A stretch of DNA of 64,000 nucleotides from Shewanella colwelliana ATCC 39565 (GCF_000518705.1 NZ_JAEC01000029.1:1-64000); one strand, 5' to 3'; shown: positions 1 through 7,852, numbered from the stretch's first letter. Notes: a model not told the origin generated them from the sequence alone. Numbers and translations are program-made.

Positions 1-768
1 CATCTGCATGTGGTGTTAAAGGTTGATGCTGATAAAGCACAAAAATGGTCAGATAAAGAAGTGCTTATACAGTGGCATAAGGGCTTTAAAGGTACGTTAC
101 TCACGCACAAATACCTTAAAGAGGAAGACCTTAACCAGTTTGAACTTCAAACGGTTAATGAATGCATTACCGAATATCGTAAACGCTTAATTGATATCAG
201 TTGGTTTATGCGTTCACTCAGTGAGCCCATCGCCAGAATGGCCAACAAAGAAGATAAATGTACCGGTCGCTTCTGGGAAGGGCGCTTTAAGTCTCAAGCA
301 TTACTTGATGAAGCCGCTGTACTCGCCTGTATGGCTTATGTTGATTTAAACCCCATTCGTGCAAAAATGGCCGCCACCCCCGAAACTTCTGATTACACCA
401 GTATTAAACGACGTATACATTCAGCAATGAAAGGCGAGCAACCAACAGAGCTATTACCGTTTGTAGGTAATGAGCGACTCAATATGCCTAACGGGCTCAT
501 GTTCAGCGTGAAAGACTACATAGTACTGGTTGAAGATACCGGTCGGATTATTCGAGAAGATAAGCGTGGTGCCATTAGCTCAAGCAGCCAGGATATACTG
601 AATAGGCTAAACATCCCCGCAGATAATTGGCTTAAAATCACTACAGAGTTTGGTGCATTATTTAAAGGTGCTGTAGGTGCACTACCTGCCTTAACCGAAT
701 ACTGTGAGCATTTAGACCGAAAACGACGACAAGGCGCGGCAAATTGCCAGCGCTGGCTGTGCGCTTAA
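1..768 (+). CDS. Y1 (HUH) transposase, IS200/REP-associated type, 5' end outside window
   Basis: This is the C-terminal part of a single-strand DNA transposase of the Y1_Tnp/HUH superfamily. The frame is open from base 1, and the first three codons read His-Leu-His, the HUH metal-binding motif that normally follows about 70-80 residues of N-terminus; the true start therefore lies left of the window. The probable catalytic tyrosine sits in the YVDLNPIRA motif (about bases 349-375), the usual place in REP-associated transposases. The protein ends at a TAA at 766-768 after a basic tail (KRRQGAANCQRW). The N-terminal fossils at 2099 and 2999 look like the start of the same protein family. A GTG at 10 is not a credible start because it would remove the HUH motif. 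Confidence 0.85.
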   Translation, partial: HLHVVLKVDADKAQKWSDKEVLIQWHKGFKGTLLTHKYLKEEDLNQFELQTVNECITEYRKRLIDISWFMRSLSEPIARMANKEDKCTGRFWEGRFKSQALLDEAAVLACMAYVDLNPIRAKMAATPETSDYTSIKRRIHSAMKGEQPTELLPFVGNERLNMPNGLMFSVKDYIVLVEDTGRIIREDKRGAISSSSQDILNRLNIPADNWLKITTEFGALFKGAVGALPALTEYCEHLDRKRRQGAANCQRWLCA

Positions 769-846
769 GTCATAATCCCCAATCAAATTACAATTCACCT
801 TATACTTGATTGCTATCAAGTCTTTCTGCTGTGTTGAATATCTTAG

Positions 847-1260
847 ATGACCATAAATCACTCATTTAACGATAATATTTTAGCCACATCGATAAAAATT
901 GATGAGCTGTTCCACATCGATCGTAACCCTCGCCAAAGCCATGAAAACGAGTTATGTTATTTTAAAAAAATGGGTGGCTTAGTTTTTGGTTTTGCATACC
1001 CCGTTCCTAAAGGCGCTGCTGGGCCAACACCTGTTGTGAATCCAGGAGGTAAAACCACCGGAAGTGCATTTACTAACGGTAAAGGTGGGGCAAATGGAAA
1101 AGTGGATACTATGCGTATCATGAACCCAACTCCTCCGCGAGGTAAAAGTCCTGGTTATCCGAACGGTTATATCAAGTATGAAAATAAGTCCGGCCAAGGT
1201 GTAGACCCATATACCGGACGTACTATTTCCAATAAAGATAGCCACTATCCAATAAAATAA
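847..1260 (+). CDS. Orphan polymorphic-toxin C-terminal tip fused to repeat-derived sequence
   Basis: An open frame of 137 codons. Residues from about 48 onward (FGFAYPVPKGAAGPTP, then GYPNGYIKYENKSGQGVDPY, then TG.T and a final HYPIK) look like the C-terminal domain of an Rhs/CDI-type polymorphic toxin; the exact toxin family was not identified. The first ~46 residues come from a repeat that recurs at 2216-2331 and are probably not native toxin sequence. No delivery or pre-toxin region is present. The ATG at 847 follows a stop codon directly and has no clear Shine-Dalgarno, so expression is doubtful. The next gene, 11 bases on, is a likely immunity gene with a good ribosome binding site. I read this as a displaced toxin tip kept with its antidote. 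Confidence 0.55.
   Translation: MTINHSFNDNILATSIKIDELFHIDRNPRQSHENELCYFKKMGGLVFGFAYPVPKGAAGPTPVVNPGGKTTGSAFTNGKGGANGKVDTMRIMNPTPPRGKSPGYPNGYIKYENKSGQGVDPYTGRTISNKDSHYPIK
875..988 (+). repeat. 114-bp accessory repeat, copy 1 (ends in ATGGGTGGCTTAGTTTTT)
   Basis: This segment, which begins with TTTTAGCCA, recurs with scattered differences at 2216-2325. Both copies end in the ATGGGTGGCTTAG motif, which also forms the right end of the transposase derivatives. It overlaps the first third of the orphan toxin frame, showing that the start of that frame is recombined sequence. Confidence 0.65.
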
Positions 1261-1271
1261 GGAGTTAATAT

Positions 1272-1577
1272 ATGGCTTGTCTACAGATTTTGATTGGTCT
1301 TATTGTAAGTAAGATTGAGAAAGTTCATGACTATATTCAGATTGTCTTTTCTGATGGTGCTACGCTAAGTATTTTCAATAGTTATGTATATGACTGTGGC
1401 TCGGTACTAGATATTGAAGGCATGAAAGTTAAGTCTGTAGAAGAGGTTTGTGATGAAGTTTCAATTACCTTTTCTGACGGTAGCTCTATTTCAATCGGTT
1501 TAAAAGATAATGATTACAACGGACCTGAAGCCATGATATTGAAACAGGAAGGGAAGTCTCCGATTGTTTGGAGTTAA
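1272..1577 (+). CDS. Probable immunity protein for the upstream orphan toxin
   Basis: A 101-residue, acidic, cytoplasmic-type protein without signal peptide. It contains two similar units, each with a (F)SDG(A/S).(L/I)SI core (near residues 29-36 and 69-76), then DYNGPEAM and a final PIVW. Small acidic proteins of this make directly behind a toxin tip are typically immunity proteins; the function here is inferred from position and style, not from a named family. GGAG lies 7 bases before the ATG at 1272, a far better translation signal than the toxin frame has, which fits retention of the antidote after decay of the toxin gene. Confidence 0.6.
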   Translation: MACLQILIGLIVSKIEKVHDYIQIVFSDGATLSIFNSYVYDCGSVLDIEGMKVKSVEEVCDEVSITFSDGSSISIGLKDNDYNGPEAMILKQEGKSPIVWS

Positions 1578-1630
1578 TTTAATTTTACGCAGAGCACAAG
1601 TAATGCCTAGAAACCCATAGTTAATGTGTA

Positions 1631-1849
1631 CTAGCTTAGTTCTGATTTAACAGTTTCCTTGCCTTCGCTGCTGGCCTCATTGAATTGGGGCTTTTTCTTG
1701 TCTGAAATTGGGCAATTCGACCAGCAGCCTAGGCAGAGCTTGCCAGTAGAAACGATCAGTGTCTGACAGCAGGACGGGCAGTTTGGGCCAGCGCCGCTAA
1801 CTGGTGGCACTGGCCCAATTGATCGCTTCTGCTGTTCATGAATGATCAC
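1631..1849 (-). CDS. Small hypothetical protein with a CPSC/CLGC zinc-ribbon-like core
   Basis: A 72-codon frame opening with GTG. The only recognisable feature is two Cys pairs, CPSC and CLGC, about 12 residues apart (residues ~24-41), which could bind one zinc ion; the tail is hydrophilic. The frame has no stop for a further ten codons upstream, and there is no clear Shine-Dalgarno. It lies in a repeat-rich accessory region, so it may be a fragment of a longer protein or not a gene at all. Confidence 0.3.
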   Translation of the reverse strand: MIIHEQQKRSIGPVPPVSGAGPNCPSCCQTLIVSTGKLCLGCWSNCPISDKKKPQFNEASSEGKETVKSELS

Positions 1850-2018
1850 TTCTACTGCTTTGAACTGACCAAGCTGCTGTTAGTCGTGGATAGATTTTAA
1901 CAAGTTGCTAAAAAAATACGGTGCTTTAAATCTGTAAGCGTTTTGGGAGGGGGCGTGTGATTAAAGAGAGTATCAATTAGAGGCTGCATTTCTGTGTGAC
2001 ATATTAATTAAGAGGAAT

Positions 2019-2217
2019 AATTAAGACACCCAAGATTCCTGGCTAAATATTGACCGCTTAACTACGCTTTATTTACCCTTTCCAAATGGTAATTGAAGAT
2101 GGCCAGATCAAGACAGACAATCGTTAGCCTGGAAGATACGCCTTACTACCACTGCTGCTCTCGAGTGGTGCGTAAGGCATTCTTGTGTGGTGATTAACTA
2201 TGGGTGGCTTAGTTTTA
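2019..2217 (+). repeat. Internally deleted transposase element, copy A (MITE-like)
   Basis: The unit begins with AATTAAGACACCCA and ends with TGGGTGGCTTAGTTTT. These ends are imperfect inverted repeats of each other (11 of 13 core bases). Between them lie a ~65-bp leader and the first 32 codons of a Y1 transposase (ATG at 2099, MARSRQTIV... to ...FLCGD, then TAA at 2195). Copy B at 2914-3112 is almost identical, including the break point right after the 32nd codon. This indicates a non-autonomous derivative related to the element at the left edge. Confidence 0.6.
2099..2197 (+). pseudogene. 5' remnant of Y1 transposase gene, copy A
   Basis: Thirty-two codons starting MARSRQTIVSLEDTPYYHCC and ending in FLCGD before a TAA. 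This is the N-terminal signature of Y1 transposases; the HUH motif, the catalytic tyrosine and everything between are missing. It is too short to function. Confidence 0.7.
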
Positions 2218-2325
2218 TTTTAGCCATATCGATAAAAATTGATGAGTTGATCACATAGATCGTAACCCTCGCCAAAGCCATGAAAAAAAGTTATGTTCTT
2301 TGTAAGAAATGGGTGGCTTAGTTTT
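2216..2325 (+). repeat. Accessory repeat, copy 2
   Basis: Second copy of the repeat at 875-988. It runs directly out of the right end of transposase derivative A and ends with another ATGGGTGGCTTAGTTTT, so two copies of that end motif bracket it. The reading frame seen in copy 1 is not conserved here. Confidence 0.65.
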
Positions 2326-2352
2326 ATTTAGTTTGCAGACCAAGGTATCGGC

Positions 2353-2673
2353 TTGAGTAAAGTGACCATAGCCAGAAATGGGGCACTGATTGAGGTTACT
2401 GGGCAGTGCTTTCAAGATATTCACTTCCCTGACTTACAAACACTTAAAGTATCGAAGAGTGTGGTAAAAGAAGGCTCAGGGGCAGAAATGACTATTTTTA
2501 GTATGGAATTTCATTACTTTGGCGACAAGAATACTGCCTTATCTGAAAATACTGAATTGCAAGACTGGAGCTTTAGGTTGCTAGTTACAAATGATTTATC
2601 AGGCAAACTGGAAGTGAAAGGTAAGGCTCGCAAGTTATCAATTGAATGTGAAGTAAGTTCCACCAGAGAGTAA
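2353..2673 (+). CDS. Hypothetical protein, possibly a gene fragment
   Basis: A 106-codon frame starting with TTG; the next candidate start is a GTG nine bases on. Neither has a clear ribosome binding site. The frame opens just after a TAG inside the repeat end motif, so the native 5' end may have been lost. The protein is soluble, with alternating polar and hydrophobic stretches and no signal peptide, membrane segment or motif I recognise. Its position next to a toxin-type repeat makes an orphan immunity protein possible, but nothing in the sequence proves it. Confidence 0.4.
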   Translation: MSKVTIARNGALIEVTGQCFQDIHFPDLQTLKVSKSVVKEGSGAEMTIFSMEFHYFGDKNTALSENTELQDWSFRLLVTNDLSGKLEVKGKARKLSIECEVSSTRE

Positions 2674-2770
2674 AAACAGAGAGAAAAACAGGACAGCCAA
2701 ATCTTTTTGATGTTCGATAACCCCTCGACTAGGCTTTGAAGTATCCCCTTCTCACCAGTCGAGGCTCACC

Positions 2771-2833
2771 ATGACCACCGCCAGACGCCAATTGATAAAT
2801 GCTGAATCTACGCCTTTCTATCACGTTAGTTAA
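2771..2833 (+). pseudogene. 5' remnant of a second Y1 transposase family
   Basis: Twenty codons (MTTARRQLINAESTPFYHVS) and a TAA. This N-terminus differs from that of copies A and B but is also typical of REP-associated Y1 transposases. The 50 bp upstream contain a CCTCGACT...AGTCGAGG inverted repeat, which may be the matching REP-like leader. The rest of the gene is replaced by the other element's left end. Confidence 0.6.
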
Positions 2834-2856
2834 TAATTAAGACACCCAATGAAAAA

Positions 2857-2976
2857 ATAATTAAGACACCCAAGATTCTTGGCTAAATATTGGCCGCTTA
2901 ACTACGCTTTATTTAAATAATTAAGACATCCAAGATTCTTGGCTAAATATTGGCCGCTTAACTACGCTTTATTTAC
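2857..2976 (+). repeat. Two tandem 60-bp copies of the transposase element's left end
   Basis: The leader that starts TAATTAAGACA(C/T)CCAAG and ends CGCTTTATTTA is present twice head to tail (2857-2916 and 2917-2976), differing by about one base. Only the second copy runs on into a transposase start. A third partial end (AATTAAGACACCCAATG) lies just upstream at about 2835. Confidence 0.7.
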
Positions 2977-3112
2977 CCTTTCCAAATGGTAATTGAAGAT
3001 GGCCAGACCAAGACAGACAATCGTTAGCCTGGAAGATACGCCTTACTATCACTGCTGCTCTCGAGTGGTGCGTAAGGCATTCTTGTGTGGTGATTAACTA
3101 TGGGTGGCATAG
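2914..3112 (+). repeat. Internally deleted transposase element, copy B
   Basis: It is near-identical to copy A (2019-2217): the same leader, the same 32-codon transposase remnant (2999-3097) and the same break point. The right end reads TGGGTGGCATAGTTTTT and is followed by a further GGTGGCTTAGTTTTT. Two copies sharing one deletion point suggest spread or duplication of an already deleted unit. Confidence 0.6.
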
Positions 3113-3167
3113 TTTTTGGTGGCTTAGTTTTTCGCTCTTATTTTTTTCCTCTGCTTACTTTTTTATT

Positions 3168-3587
3168 CTAAGATTCTCCTTCACTGCGACCACCGCGATA
3201 TTTGGGTAAATCATCGGCGATTTTTAACCAAGCCACCTGATTGTCGGTATAGATATGATACTTGGGTGGTACTCGATTTGGCTCATCTAAGGACGCTATG
3301 GTGAGAGTGTAATAGTTAGGATAATCGGTGCTGCGGTAGCTGATACTGGTGCCGCATTGGTTACAGAAACCACGGCGAATGGTGGTTGATGAAGCATATT
3401 CCGTTGGCGCTCCCTTAAGCCAAGTGATCTGCTCGACGTTAAAATCCATCCAGCTAACGGCGACTGAGCCAGTGCTCTTTTGGCATTGGCTGCAATGACA
3501 GTAATCACTGTCAAACGGCATGGCTGATACTTGATAACGCAGTGCGCCGCAAAGGCAGCCGCCTTGTAATAGGTTGGTTGTTTCCAT
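3168..3587 (-). CDS. GFA/CENP-V family zinc protein
   Basis: A 139-residue protein of the glutathione-dependent formaldehyde-activating enzyme (GFA) family. The zinc-ligand pattern is complete: GGCLCGALRY (residues 9-18), YCHCSQCQKSTG (29-40) and GFCNQCGT further on. Members of this family bind zinc through these Cys residues; most are of unknown substrate, so a formaldehyde role is not assured. I chose the ATG at 3587 because AAGGA precedes it by about 8 bases; a longer frame to 3638 lacks such a site. The upstream minus-strand genes encode envelope proteins and do not hint at a pathway. Confidence 0.85.
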   Translation of the reverse strand: METTNLLQGGCLCGALRYQVSAMPFDSDYCHCSQCQKSTGSVAVSWMDFNVEQITWLKGAPTEYASSTTIRRGFCNQCGTSISYRSTDYPNYYTLTIASLDEPNRVPPKYHIYTDNQVAWLKIADDLPKYRGGRSEGES

Positions 3588-3668
3588 CGTGCTGTCCTTG
3601 ATTGTGATTTCACCATAGGGGGATAGTTCGTTAGTCACTCCTGCACTACCATTCTCGGATAAGTCGCC

Positions 3669-4064
3669 TTAGTTTCGAGGGTAAACCTCAAGAATTGGAA
3701 ATTTACTCTCTCCAAAAGCGATGGTGATAGAAAGCAATTCATTCGCTGAAAACTTTATTTTGAAGGTATGTGGTGTCATTCTTTCACCGTTGGCAAATAG
3801 TCCAAGTAGGTGGTTCTGATTTAAAGTACGCTGCCCTGATGCCAAGTTTTCAACTGTCAAAACTGCCCAGCGCTCCCCAATTTCATTGCTCATCAGTACG
3901 GTGTTTATTACTTTAAAATCGCTGATATCAGGTTGAATGTTATTGTCATTGGGGAAGGATGATTGAAAGCTACCCGACACACTTCTATCAAGGGTCAAAA
4001 TGTCATCAGCCGCTTGCGCTGTGCCAGATAGCAATAGAATCGTTAAAAAAATATGCTTTAGCAT
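3669..4064 (-). CDS. Small secreted hypothetical protein
   Basis: A 131-residue protein with a clear signal peptide (LKHIFLTILLLSGTAQAAD, cleavage probably after AQA), so periplasmic or surface-exposed. The mature part is a small mixed domain without Cys pairs or known motifs. Start choice: TTGGAG precedes the ATG at 4064; a TTG four codons earlier overlaps that ribosome binding site and is unlikely. It is 55 bp downstream of the SIMPL-domain gene on the same strand, so co-transcription is likely. Confidence 0.7.
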   Translation of the reverse strand: MLKHIFLTILLLSGTAQAADDILTLDRSVSGSFQSSFPNDNNIQPDISDFKVINTVLMSNEIGERWAVLTVENLASGQRTLNQNHLLGLFANGERMTPHTFKIKFSANELLSITIAFGESKFPILEVYPRN

Positions 4065-4119
4065 TGTGTTCTCCAATAGGGTTGTAGTGATTTCAGTCAG
4101 GTTGCAACGATGTGAGTGT

Positions 4120-4848
4120 TTACTCGACTTCTAGGTCAAAAACGACCGTAATCGACGCGGAAAAATTGATCGTGGCTTGCAGGTATCGTCCTGGAGCTAG
4201 TTCGTCTGCATCAATCTTTGAGCCAGTCACCTCGATACGTTCAACATTACTGTAGGCGCTATAACCATAACGACTACTACTGTTGCTTGAATTGATACTG
4301 TAAATCTTACCTAAGTTTGCTCCAAAAGCGTTTGCTAATGCTGCGCCTTTTGTCTTTGCATCTTCCACTGCTAATGTTGTCGCTTGATTTTTGAGTGTGG
4401 ATGAGTGGATGGATAATAGTTTGATGTCTTCTATCTCATTAATACCGACACTTAAAGCAAAGTCGATAAACTCATTCATCTGTGCCAGTTCACTGAGCGT
4501 TACTTTCAGGGTTCGGGTAGCAACATAGCCTGCAATGACTTCGAGGCCTTCATCTGTGTAGTTTACATGTGGCTCGGTGAGCAGACTTGAGGCTGAGACG
4601 TTATCGTCATTAACGTTAAATTTATCTAGACCGTTGAGCAAAGCATTGACTCGTTTATCAACCTCTTTTTTTGCTGCTAATGCATCATCTTGGACGCTGC
4701 TGACTTCAAACGTTATTTTTGCCATATCGGGTTTAGTGATAATTTGGCCAGCACCATGAACGACTATATGTCTATGATTGGGTAGGCCCGAGTTTGCCAT
4801 AGCGCACAGCGAGGTGAGGCATAATATTATTAGGCTTATATATTTCAT
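4120..4848 (-). CDS. SIMPL domain (DUF541) periplasmic protein
   Basis: A 242-residue protein with a signal peptide (residues 1-18, ending AMA) followed by one SIMPL/DUF541 domain covering nearly all of the mature protein. Typical features are IVVHGAGQIITKPDMAKITF at 28-47 and the late VERIEVTGSKI...ATINFSASITVVFDLE. Family members (E. coli YggE and relatives) are periplasmic or outer-membrane-associated and often linked to stress tolerance; the exact role is unknown. Neighbours on both sides are also small exported proteins. Confidence 0.88.
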   Translation of the reverse strand: MKYISLIILCLTSLCAMANSGLPNHRHIVVHGAGQIITKPDMAKITFEVSSVQDDALAAKKEVDKRVNALLNGLDKFNVNDDNVSASSLLTEPHVNYTDEGLEVIAGYVATRTLKVTLSELAQMNEFIDFALSVGINEIEDIKLLSIHSSTLKNQATTLAVEDAKTKGAALANAFGANLGKIYSINSSNSSSRYGYSAYSNVERIEVTGSKIDADELAPGRYLQATINFSASITVVFDLEVE

Positions 4849-4870
4849 ATTATAAATCCATGTATTGACG

Positions 4871-5326
4871 TTATTGCATCAAGATGTCTGATGAGAATTT
4901 AATCGAGTGGATCAGCGTCTTGTCGTTTGATGATACTAAGGTTAGAGTCAGGTGAGCGGGCCCGGTATCGAAGGCCATGGGAACAATATAGGTGGCATAG
5001 GTTGCTGAAGCGCTGCCAATATTGGTAGTACTATGCCAATTTTGCAGTTCGGCTTGTTCGAACGACTTTAGTGCTCCCAAGGTTGAAAGCTTTTTGATGT
5101 AAAGATCCCATTGCTCAGGTTTGGCGGTATTGTAAGCGTCTTGAGTCATCAAATCTTTGAAGGTTTGGTGCTCCCATTTTACCAGCTTGGGGACTGTCTC
5201 GGTCAGGTAAGGTTCAAATACCTCGGCTTTATCGACTGAAGTCAGCGCGGCTATCGCTATCATGCCGATAAAAAACGCCACTAGGCTTAATGAGCCAAAC
5301 ACTACAATTTTAAACAAGGTTTTCAC
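4871..5326 (-). CDS. Membrane-anchored hypothetical protein
   Basis: A 151-residue protein with one N-terminal hydrophobic segment (residues ~6-28, IVVFGSLSLVAFFIGMIAIA), which acts as a membrane anchor or uncleaved signal. A small soluble domain of about 115 residues follows; its size and mixed helix-strand pattern could fit an NTF2-like or DUF4019-like fold, but I cannot assign a family. It lies 22 bp upstream of the SIMPL-domain gene, probably in the same transcript. Confidence 0.65.
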   Translation of the reverse strand: MKTLFKIVVFGSLSLVAFFIGMIAIAALTSVDKAEVFEPYLTETVPKLVKWEHQTFKDLMTQDAYNTAKPEQWDLYIKKLSTLGALKSFEQAELQNWHSTTNIGSASATYATYIVPMAFDTGPAHLTLTLVSSNDKTLIHSIKFSSDILMQ

Positions 5327-5589
5327 GTTAATCCTTTAACTCATATTTGTTCTACTCACCGTTGGAATAATAAACGCTTTATCTTCTAGATAAATAGACA
5401 ATACAGTACTTTAGGACAAGGTGTAAATGTTTGGGATTATTTTTAAGCGCTAGGAAAGTAGCGGAAATCGGGAGTTTACTGGTTACACGTCAATGACATG
5501 TTGGTTGGTGATAAATGCTCTTGATTGGTTAATAGCTATTAGTTAAAAGGGGCACAGAAACTTTCTGGCCCCAGTTAACAATTAAGCAA

Positions 5590-7044
5590 CTACTTTGTCT
5601 GTGCTGCCGCATTTGGTCGGCGAGTACGGCGGCGAGCTGGCGCATTACCATCTCTGTGTTCGCTCTTGCCTTGATAGGGACTTTTGCTTTGTCCTTGCCC
5701 TTGACGAGCTTGACTCTGGCCTTCAGCGTTAGGTTTGTTGGCAGTGCCACTACGACGTTTGCTTTGACCTTCGCGGTTGCCTTGTGGCTTATCGTCATTA
5801 CGGTTGTGACCGCCACTATTGCGCGGTGGGCGGTTGCCACTGGGCTTAGCGTTGCGTGGCCCACGGTTTTGTCCGTGACGCTTAGGCGTTAAATCTGTCT
5901 CTGGCAGGCTGTGTGTCGGCTCGAATCCTTCAACCTCAGTACGCGGTAAGTTTTTACCAATAAGGCGTTCAATATCGGCAAGTAATTTGATCTCTTCGCT
6001 GCTGACTAAGGAGATTGCTTTACCATCGGCACCCGCGCGGCCTGTGCGACCGATACGATGCACATAATCCTCTGGCACGTTGGGCAGATCAAAGTTGACC
6101 ACCTGTGGAAGTTGGTCGATATCCAGTCCACGTGCAGCGATATCGGTGGCCACGAGTACGCGTACTTCACCAGTTTTAAAGTTTGCCAGTGCTTTGGTAC
6201 GTGCCCCTTGGCTTTTATTGCCGTGAATCGCCGCCGAGGTGATGCCTTTGCTATCTAAGCTCTTGGCTAAACGGTTAGCCCCATGTTTGGTGCGACTAAA
6301 GACCAATACTTGCTGCCAATCGTTTTGTTTGATCATTTTTACCAGTGCGGCCGACTTTTGTGTCTTATCGACTGGGCAGATAAGCTGCTGCACTGTGTTC
6401 GCAGTGGTGTTACGTGGCGTTACCGAAATCTCAACGGGATTATTCACCAAGCCTTTGGCTAGGGTACGGATCTCGTCGGAGAAGGTTGCTGAAAACATCA
6501 GGTTTTGGCGTTTGGTTGGTAAGATGGCCAAGATCTTTTTGATGTCGTGAATAAAGCCCATATCTAGCATGCGATCGGCTTCGTCGAGCACTAAGACTTC
6601 AAGCTGGCTAAAATTCACCGCGCGTTGATTATAAAGGTCGAGTAAACGGCCAGGGGTGGCAACGAGTATGTCGACTCCGCGATTAAGTTGGCTGATCTGT
6701 GGGCCAATACCTACACCACCAAAGACAACAGCGCTGCGAAGCGGCAGGTATTTACCATAGGTGGTGACGCTTTCTGCGATTTGTGCGGCGAGTTCTCGTG
6801 TTGGTGTTAACACTAAGGCACGCACTTGTTTAGCACGCGCTCGTTCACCTTTGCTCAGAAGTTCTAGCAGTGGCAGGGTGAAGCCTGCCGTCTTGCCCGT
6901 ACCGGTTTGTGCCGCCGCCATCACATCTTTGCCTTCTAACACCGCTGGTATTGCCTGTGCTTGGATAGGGGAAGGTGTTTCATAACCTTTGTGGGCTACA
7001 GCTTTTAAAATTGGGGCGGATAAACCTAGGGAGGTAAAACTCAT
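5590..7044 (-). CDS. rhlE: DEAD-box ATP-dependent RNA helicase RhlE
   Basis: A 484-residue helicase that remodels RNA duplexes, in this family often in ribosome assembly and growth in the cold. The N-terminal [16 protein letters not shown] is typical of RhlE. Motifs: Q motif (TPSPIQAQ, 23-30), Walker [10 protein letters not shown] (44-52), [17 protein letters not shown], and the C-terminal [12 protein letters not shown] and [10 protein letters not shown]. The tail beyond ~380 is rich in Arg, Gly, Asn and Gln, as usual for RhlE. I chose the ATG at 7044; an earlier in-frame ATG at 7077 would add 11 unlikely residues. It is transcribed alone, divergently from the DUF3622 gene. Confidence 0.93.
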   Translation of the reverse strand: MSFTSLGLSAPILKAVAHKGYETPSPIQAQAIPAVLEGKDVMAAAQTGTGKTAGFTLPLLELLSKGERARAKQVRALVLTPTRELAAQIAESVTTYGKYLPLRSAVVFGGVGIGPQISQLNRGVDILVATPGRLLDLYNQRAVNFSQLEVLVLDEADRMLDMGFIHDIKKILAILPTKRQNLMFSATFSDEIRTLAKGLVNNPVEISVTPRNTTANTVQQLICPVDKTQKSAALVKMIKQNDWQQVLVFSRTKHGANRLAKSLDSKGITSAAIHGNKSQGARTKALANFKTGEVRVLVATDIAARGLDIDQLPQVVNFDLPNVPEDYVHRIGRTGRAGADGKAISLVSSEEIKLLADIERLIGKNLPRTEVEGFEPTHSLPETDLTPKRHGQNRGPRNAKPSGNRPPRNSGGHNRNDDKPQGNREGQSKRRSGTANKPNAEGQSQARQGQGQSKSPYQGKSEHRDGNAPARRRTRRPNAAAQTK

Positions 7045-7456
7045 AGATGGGTCTCTTGGGGCTGCAACGTGCAGCAAAATTCAGGTGCCAGGTACGCTGG
7101 CGGGCGTGCATCTTACAGGATCTGCTTAAAAATCGCTAATGATTCAATAAAACTCGGCGATGAAACGTACAGTGCAAACTTGACCATGTGTCTCTATGGT
7201 GGATAAAAGTATAGGTTAATCGTCTTAAAAGTGTAAAAGCTGGTACCGACAGCCTCTTAGCCGCGTGGAATGGCCAATATTTGCCAAGCGGGTTAAGTAA
7301 AATCAATTTAATGCTATTATTGTGTCGCTCATGATTGAGTTTTGTGCAAAGGAGACTACAATAGCCGCCTTTCTGCTATACATCCTATTTATGTCAGCAG
7401 CACCCAACCCATATTGATAGCGAACTAGACACTCGAAGATCGAATTAGGAAATACA
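7045..7456. other. Divergent promoter region between rhlE and the DUF3622 gene
   Basis: These 412 bp hold no gene. The side near rhlE is a long leader, as is common for DEAD-box helicase genes. A TATTAT element lies at about 7314-7319 on the plus strand upstream of the DUF3622 gene, but no promoter can be fixed with confidence. Confidence 0.5.
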
Positions 7457-7786
7457 ATGACGCAACAAAAGAAATACGGTCTTCGTGTGATCGAAGCCGA
7501 AGGTACATGGACCGCACAAGTTACACGTCGCATGACGGCACGTAAGACGGTTGTCTCTAAATCTCAAAAGGGTTTTGCTACTGAAGCAGAAGCCAATGAG
7601 TGGGGCAATAAGGCACTGCAAGAGATCGTTGAGAACCTAATGGTACGTAACGAACGTCGCGCTAAGCAGCGCACCGAACGTAATGAAGCATTGGCTGCAA
7701 AAGAAGCAGCGGCGCAAGAGTGGCGTGATGCTCATGACGATGGTAGCGATGCCGACGACCAAGATATTTACAGCAAAGAAGACTAA
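7457..7786 (+). CDS. DUF3622 family protein
   Basis: A 109-residue cytoplasmic protein matching the DUF3622 family of marine gammaproteobacteria. It starts MTQQKKYGLRVIEAEGTWTA, has an N-terminal domain to about residue 60 (VTRR.TARKTVVSKSQKGFATEAEANEWGN), then a helical Arg/Glu/Ala-rich stretch and an acidic tail (DDGSDADDQDIY). The function is unknown. A strong terminator follows at 7815-7840, so the gene forms a single unit. Confidence 0.85.
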   Translation: MTQQKKYGLRVIEAEGTWTAQVTRRMTARKTVVSKSQKGFATEAEANEWGNKALQEIVENLMVRNERRAKQRTERNEALAAKEAAAQEWRDAHDDGSDADDQDIYSKED

Positions 7787-7814
7787 TATTTAAGTCTTTA
7801 ATGATGTAGTAAGA

Positions 7815-7840
7815 AGCCAGCACTGAGTGCTGGCTTTTTT
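7815..7840 (+). terminator. Rho-independent terminator after the DUF3622 gene
   Basis: Nine-base-pair stem AGCCAGCAC/GTGCTGGCT with a TGA loop, followed by six T residues. Confidence 0.9.
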
Positions 7841-7852
7841 GATCTAGCTCAA
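7839..7852 (+). promoter_or_regulatory. Candidate FNR/CRP-type site upstream of cydDC
   Basis: TTGATCTAGCTCAA matches the FNR consensus TTGAT-N4-ATCAA at 9 of 10 positions. It lies about 110 bp before the cydD start, where oxygen control would make sense for cytochrome assembly. It overlaps the T-run of the preceding terminator, so chance similarity is possible. Confidence 0.4.

Larger units (their letters stand above)
1850..2352. other. Gene-free accessory stretch made mostly of repeats
   Basis: This stretch has no gene of normal length. From about 2019 it consists of a deletion derivative of a Y1 transposase element (2019-2217) followed by a second copy of the repeat found at 875-988. The part from 1850 to 2018 shows nothing recognisable. 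Confidence 0.6.
2674..3167. other. Gene-free stretch of nested transposase-end repeats
   Basis: It holds an inverted repeat (CCTCGACT/AGTCGAGG at about 2722-2764), the start of a second Y1 transposase type (2771-2833), a 60-bp tandem duplication (2857-2976), and deletion derivative B (2914-3112). A further GGTGGCTTAGTTTTT end motif lies at about 3118-3132. No intact gene is present. Confidence 0.65.

Noticed and set aside
979-1245. Minus-strand frame opposite the orphan toxin
   Set aside because: It is a shadow of the toxin/immunity frames, without ribosome binding site or recognisable domain.
2857-2976. Tandem repeat as a CRISPR array
   Set aside because: Only two direct copies without spacers, and the unit is the leader of a transposase element.
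5529-5864. Frames overlapping the Arg/Gly-rich tail of rhlE on both strands
   Set aside because: Low-complexity codons of the RhlE tail keep other frames open; RhlE itself is clear.
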